From Merdiplasma sp905207905 (lineage in GTDB: Bacteria > Bacillota > Clostridia > Lachnospirales > Lachnospiraceae): a DNA stretch of 29,051 bases. Below the pieces are notes generated by a model, which did no database searches, was not told the origin of the DNA, and saw only the letters and a list, made by a program, of their open reading frames with translations. Of the stretch, positions 24,482 to 29,051 are shown in pieces. The first letter of the stretch is position 1. The number at the start of each line of letters is the position of its first letter. Both the position numbers and the translations under genes were made by a program. The stretch is from assembly GCA_902475025.1 (NCBI GenBank), contig CABRXX010000032.1, positions 1 to 29,051 of the forward strand. Reading direction: 5' to 3'.

Positions 24482-25495
24482 ATGAAAAGAAGAAAAATGG
24501 CAGCGGTATTTATGGCAGCAGGTCTGGCCTGCATCCTGAGTGCAACAGGAGCAATGGCGGATAAGCTCCCGGAAGAGCGAACCTGGGAAGAGAAAGAAAT
24601 CTGGTCCGTGTATGGGAAACGAGGAGAGGACGGAAGTAGAATCTACAGCATGGACGGCGGAGACACCTGGATCAGTGAAGAAAAGTATGAGAAATCTTAC
24701 CCGGATCTGGAACTGGAGTGGTGGACCTACCCAGAGTATAAAGAATATGTGGAGGAACAGGAAAAGCTTTTGCAGGAAATGGCAGATAAGCATATTATGG
24801 GCTATACCAGTCAGAGAGGCGTATTTACCTGGAATCAGGAACTGGCGGATGAGGCGATGGCACAGTACAGGCAGGAGTTGGAAAAGCTGGAGGCAGGGGT
24901 CTGGATTTCCAAGCCTGCAAAGGGAACAGAAACAGGCAGCAGCTATGAGTTTTATACAGATCAGGACGCTGATGGGGAGGCTGAGGATCGTGACGGAGTC
25001 ATTAGAGTTTCCCGTGAAGCGGAAAGGATTTGTGCGGTTTCAGAGGATTCTGCAGAGGCAGTAAAGGAGGGGAGTGAAGAGACTGCGGCGGCAGCTGAGG
25101 ATATCGCTGTGGAGACAGATGCAGGAGAGGAGACTGCCGGGGAGTCATCGGAGGGTGGAACTGTTGCTGTAGAAACTGTGACGGATGAAGCGTATGAGCT
25201 GTCTGAAGAGGAGTACCGGGAATGGTTAAAGGAAGAAGAAAAACGGGAAGAGGAGTATGAAAAGGCAGGGATCACCAGAGACAAAACATCAGGAACCCTG
25301 ATGTGGAAAGGATGTCCGGTGCGTTTTTTGCTGGACGACAATGGAAGCATCTATACCCAGGGATATCAGGGCGAAGAAAATGAGGCGGTCTATCTCTATG
25401 TTTCCAGGGACAGCCAGGAGAAAATCAAAGAGGTTTTTGGGATTACCGGAGAGGAAGCGGCAGCGCTGCTGGCTAAAAAGGATACAGAGCGGTAG
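24482..25495 (+). CDS. Secreted acidic protein of unknown function, next to two-component genes
   Basis: 337 residues. A signal peptide (basic MKRRK, hydrophobic core, likely cut after AMA at residue 26) directs export. The N-terminal domain (about 27-150) contains YSMDGGDTWISEEKYEKSYP followed by an aromatic, charged helix; a low-complexity acidic linker rich in Glu, Ala, Ser and Thr runs about 170-240; a small C-terminal domain (about 262-325) contains GITRDKTSGTLMWKG and FLLDDNGSIY. AAGGAGG is eight bases before the ATG. It lies after the kinase with a putative own promoter carrying repeats shared with the response regulator promoter, so it may be a target of that system. I do not recognise the family by name. 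Confidence 0.7.
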   Translation: MKRRKMAAVFMAAGLACILSATGAMADKLPEERTWEEKEIWSVYGKRGEDGSRIYSMDGGDTWISEEKYEKSYPDLELEWWTYPEYKEYVEEQEKLLQEMADKHIMGYTSQRGVFTWNQELADEAMAQYRQELEKLEAGVWISKPAKGTETGSSYEFYTDQDADGEAEDRDGVIRVSREAERICAVSEDSAEAVKEGSEETAAAAEDIAVETDAGEETAGESSEGGTVAVETVTDEAYELSEEEYREWLKEEEKREEEYEKAGITRDKTSGTLMWKGCPVRFLLDDNGSIYTQGYQGEENEAVYLYVSRDSQEKIKEVFGITGEEAAALLAKKDTER

Positions 25496-25560
25496 AGGGA
25501 GGAAAAGACAGAAAAGAAAGTAAAGATAAAAATAGATAAAAGAGAGCAGGGAAGATACAG

Positions 25561-25634
25561 CAAACAAAAAGCCTGAGTCAAGAATGTAAAGCGCCATCAA
25601 TGGCAGCAAAGCTCCTGACAGGGCTTTTTCTTTG
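25561..25634 (+). terminator. Intrinsic terminator after the secreted protein gene
   Basis: AAAAAGCCTG (25566-25575) pairs with CAGGGCTTTTT (25619-25629) with one bulged G; outer CAAAC/CTTTG extend it. An inner GCCATCAATGGC stem sits in the loop. The A-rich and T-rich flanks would permit termination on either strand. Confidence 0.75.
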
Positions 25635-25712
25635 TTGTGTTGGATGATCAAGAGAAAGAATAAGTGTGTGTGTTTAAAGAGCAGAGAAATGACAAGGTTA
25701 TGACAGTTTTCA

Positions 25713-25741
25713 TTGTGGCGGATCAATACAACTGATATAAT
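25713..25741 (+). promoter_or_regulatory. Candidate promoter for the GNAT gene
   Basis: TTGTGG (25713-25718), 17-bp spacer, perfect TATAAT (25736-25741); the -35 is weak. It lies about 47 bases before the proposed start codon. Confidence 0.5.
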
Positions 25742-25787
25742 ATGGATAGGAAGAATGCGGCAAATTAGAATCTGGCGGAGGAACAGC

Positions 25788-26354
25788 ATGAAGCATAAAG
25801 GAACTAAACGAATAGAAACAGATAGACTAATATTAAGACCATTTTGTATAGATGATATAAATGCCGCATACAAGAATTGGACGTCTGACGAGAAGGTTAC
25901 AGAATTTTTAAGATGGTCTACGCACACAAGTGTAGCAGTAACAGAGAGAGTATTAAAAGGTTGGGTAGAAAAAAGCGAAAAGAAAGATTTTTATCAGTGG
26001 GCAATCGTCTTAAAAGATATTGGAGAACCTATTGGCACAATAAGTGTTGTTGATAGTAACGAATCGCTGAATATTCTGCATATAGGTTATTGTATAGGAA
26101 GTAAATGGTGGCACAAGGGAATTACTACAGAGGCATTTTGTGCAATCATCCCATATTTATTTGATGAAGTTGGAGCGAATCGAATTGAGTCTCAGCATGA
26201 CCCGAATAATCCACATTCAGGAAATGTAATGAAAAAATGTGGATTGACTTATGAAGGGACATTACGCCAATCTGATTTTAGCAATAAAGGTATTGGGGAT
26301 GCTTGTATGTATAGTTTGCTGAAATCAGATTGGGAGAATGCAAAACATAGATAA
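25788..26354 (+). CDS. GNAT family N-acetyltransferase, RimJ/RimL-like
   Basis: 188 residues from ATG 25788, chosen for GGCGGAGGAA just upstream and because homologues begin near the ETDRLILRPF motif (residues 10-19). The acetyl-CoA binding region is IGYCIGSKWWHKGITTEA (about 104-121), followed by HDPNNPHSGNVMKKCGL (about 145-161), typical of RimJ/RimL acetyltransferases that modify protein N-termini, amines or antibiotics. The gene is clearly more AT-rich than the rest of the window, with codons such as ATA, AAT and TTA, suggesting acquisition by transfer. Substrate is not predictable. Confidence 0.88.
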   Translation: MKHKGTKRIETDRLILRPFCIDDINAAYKNWTSDEKVTEFLRWSTHTSVAVTERVLKGWVEKSEKKDFYQWAIVLKDIGEPIGTISVVDSNESLNILHIGYCIGSKWWHKGITTEAFCAIIPYLFDEVGANRIESQHDPNNPHSGNVMKKCGLTYEGTLRQSDFSNKGIGDACMYSLLKSDWENAKHR

Positions 26355-26430
26355 ACTCCAGTCTGTGGAAGCAATTAGATACAAGAAAAAATGAATTTAA
26401 CATAGGAGTGGATTGTATCCAAGATTTGTA

Positions 26431-26459
26431 TTGACAAACCTGGGCAGGAAGGTTAAAAT
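26431..26459 (+). promoter_or_regulatory. Sigma-A promoter overlapped by a metal-type operator
   Basis: TTGACA (26431-26436), 17-bp spacer, TAAAAT (26454-26459). The palindrome at 26459-26478 begins on the last base of the -10 and covers the start site, as expected for repression. Confidence 0.75.
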
Positions 26460-26478
26460 AGTTAGTAAATACTAACTA
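26459..26478. promoter_or_regulatory. DtxR/IdeR-like operator palindrome
   Basis: TAGTTAGT-AAAT-ACTAACTA is a perfect palindrome with 8-bp arms. Its TTAGT halves resemble sites of DtxR-family iron or manganese repressors. A weaker second dyad with the same halves, TTAGT-CAAA-ACTAA, lies at 26553-26566. Confidence 0.55.
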
Positions 26479-26499
26479 AAGAAAATAAAGGAGGAAGGA

Positions 26500-26556
26500 A
26501 TGGGGAGTGTTAAAAAATATCTGAAAACTGTCATTATTTTTTTGCAAAAAGATTAG
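26500..26556 (+). CDS. 18-codon ORF under the operator-controlled promoter
   Basis: ATG 26500 has a very strong ribosome site, AAGGAGGAAGG (26488-26498), and encodes MGSVKKYLKTVIIFLQKD: basic, then hydrophobic. Its stop lies in the second TTAGT dyad. It may be a leader peptide, a small membrane peptide, or the remnant of a larger deleted gene; I cannot tell which. Confidence 0.4.
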   Translation: MGSVKKYLKTVIIFLQKD

Positions 26557-26689
26557 TCAAAACTAACATAAACAGTACCTATCAATGTTCTGAAATCAGG
26601 AGGTTTTATTTCCTGTCCTTTTAATTCTGGGGAGGGGATCTTTCGGAAAATAAAAACTGAAACAGAAAACAGCGAAGAAAGGCGGTAAT

Positions 26690-26974
26690 ATGAGCATAGT
26701 AATCATCGGCGGTCATGACCGGATGGCAGGTCAGTATAAACAAATCTGTAAGAGGTACAATTGTAAGGCAAAGGTTTTTACGCAGATGCCTGCATGTTTT
26801 GGAAAACAGATCGGAAGCCCGGATTTGATTGTGCTTTTTACTAATACGGTTTCCCATAAGATGGCCCGCTGTGCTGCAGAAGAGGCACAGCGGTGCCATG
26901 CAGACATTGTGAGATCACATACCAGCAGTAAAAACGCATTAGAAGAAATTCTTGGAGCGGTTTGCGTATCATAA
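26690..26974 (+). CDS. DUF2325 family protein
   Basis: 94 residues starting SIVIIGGHDRMAGQYKQICK, a Rossmann-like beta-alpha opening, then the conserved PDLIVLFTNTVSHKM (about 44-58) and RSHTSSKNALEEIL (about 78-91). These match DUF2325 (PF10087), small cytoplasmic proteins of unknown role found in Clostridia, in some cases near ferrous iron transport genes. Translation is from GAAAGGCGG before the ATG. The metal-type operator and promoter 210-260 bases upstream, with no terminator recognised between, suggest metal-dependent control. A long bidirectional terminator follows. Confidence 0.82.
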   Translation: MSIVIIGGHDRMAGQYKQICKRYNCKAKVFTQMPACFGKQIGSPDLIVLFTNTVSHKMARCAAEEAQRCHADIVRSHTSSKNALEEILGAVCVS

Positions 26975-27007
26975 AGGGCGGTATTTCTTATGAGATGGTC
27001 TTTTTTT

Positions 27008-27076
27008 CAGTCCGTTTATATAATAAAAGACCGATGCCTACCAGGGACACCGGTCTTTTATTATATAAATGGACTG
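27008..27076. terminator. Long bidirectional terminator between DUF2325 gene and folT
   Basis: CAGTCC (27008-27013) pairs with GGACTG (27071-27076), continuing through a nearly perfect stem of about 25 bp to AAAAGACCG (27025-27033) and CGGTCTTTT (27051-27059), with a 17-base loop. The A-run/T-run arrangement is symmetrical, so it can terminate the plus-strand DUF2325 gene and the minus-strand folT gene. Confidence 0.8.
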
Positions 27077-27194
27077 TTTTACTGCCTTCCTATTATTTAT
27101 TAAGAAATGGAATTAAGAAATGGATTCCCATAGAGACCAAAAAGCTCTTGGAAGTGCAGTTCTAAAGAGGCAGCACAGGCCAAGTTTGTTTATT

Positions 27195-27773
27195 TTACGC
27201 CGTTACTTTTTTGATAGAAACGATTTTAGTCCGGAAAGAACGGAAAATACCGGTTTTTTCCAGGATACCTGTAAGGGTAAAGAAAATAACAGAGTCAATG
27301 GGCCACATAATCAGATTCTTCAAAGCCCGAGCAGGCAGGATTGCCAGGAACCCTTTTCCGTACAGCATATCCAGCCATAACGTATTCAAAAATACATTGA
27401 CGATCAGCGCCACAATGCCCTTTGCCACCAGCACCCGTCCAAGGGTCAGAGGCTTTTTGTAATAAAACCATCCATAGATGAAGGCGGCCAGCATGGCATT
27501 GAAAGTAAAGCCAAAGAAGAAGGGCCCGGAAGGATGAATGAAATATTTGAACACATCCAGAACTCCTGCGAAGAGCGTTCCGGTGATAGGACCAAACAGC
27601 AGATCCACCAGCTGATTGGGAATGCCGGAAAAGCCGATCTTTATGTAGGGCCCCAGGTCAATGGCAACAGACTCCAGGATAAATCCCAGAGCAGCAAACA
27701 TAGCGCATGCCGCTATTACAGGAACTTTTTTCATTTCCTGAAGAGATTGGGAAAAACGATTCTTTTTTTCCAT
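27195..27773 (-). CDS. folT: Folate ECF transporter S component FolT
   Basis: 192 residues with about six helices. Recognisable FolT stretches are IKIGFSGIPNQLVDLLFGP (about 45-63), FGFTFNAMLAAFIYGW (about 87-102) and PARALKNLIMWPID (about 147-160). The S component binds folate in the membrane and works with the shared EcfA/EcfA'/EcfT module, whose genes are not in the window. A strong AAGGAGG (27790-27784) precedes the start. The leader carries a tetrahydrofolate-riboswitch-like structure, matching the gene's role. Confidence 0.93.
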   Translation of the reverse strand: MEKKNRFSQSLQEMKKVPVIAACAMFAALGFILESVAIDLGPYIKIGFSGIPNQLVDLLFGPITGTLFAGVLDVFKYFIHPSGPFFFGFTFNAMLAAFIYGWFYYKKPLTLGRVLVAKGIVALIVNVFLNTLWLDMLYGKGFLAILPARALKNLIMWPIDSVIFFTLTGILEKTGIFRSFRTKIVSIKKVTA

Positions 27774-27780
27774 AAAAAAA

Positions 27781-27821
27781 TTACCTCCTTTACAGAATCC
27801 TCAGACTACAATAGGAGATAA
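27781..27821 (-). promoter_or_regulatory. Ribosome-site sequestering hairpin in the folT leader
   Basis: On the minus strand TTATCTCCT (27821-27813) can pair with AGGAGGTAA (27789-27781) over nine base pairs with one G-U, hiding the folT Shine-Dalgarno sequence. This is a plausible expression platform for the adjacent riboswitch. Confidence 0.65.
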
Positions 27822-27841
27822 CCCTGGTATTTACCTTCTGT

Positions 27842-27940
27842 TGCAGCGAGATGCAGTCCGCGTATCGTAAGAATAACCTTTTCGTCTCTCCGACAACTCT
27901 CTATCCGGTGAGCACTTCACGCACGCAAACTTACTCTGCA
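27842..27940 (-). ncRNA. Tetrahydrofolate riboswitch (folT leader)
   Basis: The minus-strand leader closes with TGCAG (27940-27936) and CTGCA (27846-27842), and carries near its 5' side AGAGTAAG then GCGTGAAGTG, and near its 3' side ACGCGGACTGCATCTCGCTG. These resemble conserved blocks of the THF riboswitch (GAGTAG...AAGTG and GCGCGGTGAATCATTGCATCCGCT). Its location before folT is the classic one. Exact boundaries are by eye. Confidence 0.75.
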
Positions 27941-27958
27941 TTCATTTGTACAAGTGCC

Positions 27959-27987
27959 ATTATAAGGGCTTAGAGAGAAAAAAGCAA
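27959..27987 (-). promoter_or_regulatory. Sigma-A promoter for the folT leader
   Basis: On the minus strand TTGCTT (27987-27982), 17-bp spacer, perfect TATAAT (27964-27959). Transcription would begin near 27952, just before the riboswitch. Confidence 0.75.
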
Positions 27988-28126
27988 GGATAATTTTAGA
28001 AAAAATGATTTTTTATTTTGGAAATTTAGAGAAAAATTAGAGCTTTCTTTGATACCCTAATCATAAAATGCAATCGCAGAAGATTGTTTCGTAACCGTAA
28101 TAGTGTAAGCAGAAGGAGAAGCGTGT

Positions 28127-28735
28127 ATGATTGCTGTAATTTATTCGTTTTTATGTATTCTGATACCCTGCGGCCTTTATCAGGTCTATGCAGAGAGAAA
28201 GAAGAAGGCTTTTGCAGGATGGGAAAAGAAGCATCTGTTCTGTCACAGAGTATGGGTGTTCCTTTTTTTTCTTTACCTGGATGCCGCTTTTTTAACGGCA
28301 GGAATTGGGACTGTCTGGGATATTGGGGAGTATGATACCCTGATCCGTTTGGATGAGATCAATCTGCTGCCTTTCCAATCAGAGGGGGCTATGACCTATG
28401 TGCTGAATATTATTATGTTTCTGCCCCTTGGTTTTTTACTGCCGTTAATATGGGGAGAATACCGAAGCCTGAAAAGGACGGCGGTAGCAGGAGCCTGTCT
28501 TTCTCTGGCCATAGAAGTATGCCAGTTGTTTAATTTGCGAGCTACGGATATAGATGATCTGATGATGAACACCCTGGGAGCAGTCTTTGGATATTTGCTC
28601 TGGTGTTTGTTTCACATGCTTTTTTCAAAAGCGGGAAAGGACGGAGAGTTGCTTTTTCCTGGAGAACCGGAGCGCTATCTTGGTTTGTCGGTTCTTGGCA
28701 CTTTCTTATTCTATAATTGGAGGTGGCTGTTGTAA
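28127..28735 (+). CDS. VanZ-like family membrane protein
   Basis: 202 residues with about five hydrophobic segments. The VanZ-like core is visible: INLLPF (about 78-83), NIIMFLPLGFLLPLIW (about 94-109) and IEVCQLF-RATDIDDLMMNTLGAVFGY (about 129-155). VanZ confers low-level teicoplanin resistance in enterococci; most homologues in Clostridia have no proven role, so resistance should not be assumed. AAGGAG is eight bases before the ATG. The gene diverges from folT. Confidence 0.88.
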   Translation: MIAVIYSFLCILIPCGLYQVYAERKKKAFAGWEKKHLFCHRVWVFLFFLYLDAAFLTAGIGTVWDIGEYDTLIRLDEINLLPFQSEGAMTYVLNIIMFLPLGFLLPLIWGEYRSLKRTAVAGACLSLAIEVCQLFNLRATDIDDLMMNTLGAVFGYLLWCLFHMLFSKAGKDGELLFPGEPERYLGLSVLGTFLFYNWRWLL

Positions 28736-28820
28736 AGTAACGTAGAACTGTAAGGCAACGAACCTAAAATGACTTCTGGTCGAACAGTAGAAAAATGATG
28801 ACGAAAGATACTACAAATGT

Positions 28821-28826
28821 TATAAT
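28821..28826 (+). promoter_or_regulatory. Extended -10 promoter before the last partial gene
   Basis: TATAAT (28821-28826) is preceded by TG one base upstream (TGTTATAAT), an extended -10 motif; a weak ATGACG lies 17 bp before it. Confidence 0.5.
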
Positions 28827-28906
28827 GTTCGCATATAGATATGATAATTTGACAATTGCTTTTTCTTATTGGTATCTGCCTTTTCCTTTTTAACGGAGGT
28901 GATGAA

Positions 28907-29051
28907 ATGACATTTTATGAACAGATGATCCCAGCACTTTCCATATTGCTGGAAATAGGCGAGACCTTAAAAGCACCGATTTACGGTACATTATTGCAAA
29001 AACGAAACTACACATTTGGCTATTTAGGTTTGACTGAAAATGCGCTATTGG
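28907..29051 (+). CDS. Unrecognised protein, 3' truncated by window edge
   Basis: ATG 28907 follows CGGAGGTGATGAA, an almost ideal ribosome site. The 48 visible codons begin MTFYEQMIPALSILLEIGET and continue with PIYGTLLQKRNYTFGYLGLTENALL; the frame is still open at the window end. The amphipathic N-terminus followed by GYLGLTENALL is reminiscent of small PH-like domain proteins, but the fragment is too short for assignment. Its promoter lies in the 170-bp gap after the VanZ-like gene. Confidence 0.6.
   Translation, partial: MTFYEQMIPALSILLEIGETLKAPIYGTLLQKRNYTFGYLGLTENALL

Noticed and set aside
25289..25927. 212-codon hydrophobic minus-strand ORF spanning the secreted protein end and GNAT start
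   Set aside because: It crosses a terminator and a promoter of plus-strand genes; hydrophobicity comes from the complement of Lys/Glu-rich coding sequence.
27211..27462. 83-codon plus-strand ORF opposite folT
   Set aside because: Antisense to a strongly supported folT reading frame and lacks a ribosome site.
28127..28735. Calling the VanZ-like gene a glycopeptide resistance determinant
   Set aside because: No vanHAX genes or resistance operon are nearby and most VanZ-like proteins in Clostridia have no shown resistance role.

Overview
The window looks like a chromosomal segment from a Lachnospiraceae-type Clostridia species. The sequence supports this through moderate GC, strong AGGAGG ribosome binding sites, consensus sigma-A promoters, and the Firmicutes gene order yceD-rpmF-plsX-acpP-rnc-smc-ftsY. 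Pta-AckA acetate fermentation, a FolT-type ECF S component behind a tetrahydrofolate-riboswitch-like leader, and a Bce-type ABC permease point the same way. No rRNA, tRNA, CRISPR array, phage or IS element was found.

Layout. 1-2.4 kb: 3' end of a BceB-like permease, a 48-residue single-helix membrane protein not previously in a long-ORF list, and a YccF-domain protein with its own promoter. 2.4-4.9 kb: a palindromic intergenic repeat, then an ECF-like sigma factor translationally coupled to a membrane-anchored, probable anti-sigma protein. 4.9-6.5 kb: a MATE exporter behind a roughly 200-nt leader with a strong hairpin. 6.5-10.5 kb: tmcAL (minus strand) divergent from pta-ackA. 10.5-18.2 kb: the housekeeping block for ribosomal protein L32, phospholipid and fatty acid synthesis, RNase III, SMC and FtsY. 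18.2-21.8 kb: threonine ammonia-lyase, a second MATE exporter and a ZIP metal transporter gene broken by two nearby, opposite indels. 21.9-25.5 kb: a second, inverted copy of the palindromic repeat, then a response regulator/sensor kinase pair and a secreted acidic protein. 25.7-27.0 kb: an AT-rich patch with a GNAT acetyltransferase, a promoter overlapped by a DtxR-like operator, an 18-codon ORF and a DUF2325 protein. 27.0-29.05 kb: folT (minus strand) with its riboswitch, a VanZ-like protein and the 5' end of an unrecognised gene.

How genes work together. Pta and AckA turn acetyl-CoA into acetate plus ATP, and the divergent TmcAL consumes acetate and ATP to modify tRNA-Met. PlsX, AcpP and L32 are co-located with RNase III, SMC and FtsY, linking membrane lipid synthesis, RNA processing, chromosome folding and membrane protein targeting. 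Direct repeats placed at the same distance from a -10 element before both the response regulator and the secreted protein gene suggest that this pair regulates itself and the secreted protein.

The points most worth a second look are the two-copy inverted palindromic repeat, the metal-operator/18-codon ORF/DUF2325 locus, structured RNAs between pta and ackA and before rnc, the leader of the first MATE gene, the shared boxes of the two-component locus, and the disrupted ZIP gene. I did not find a convincing wholly new defence or mobile system.
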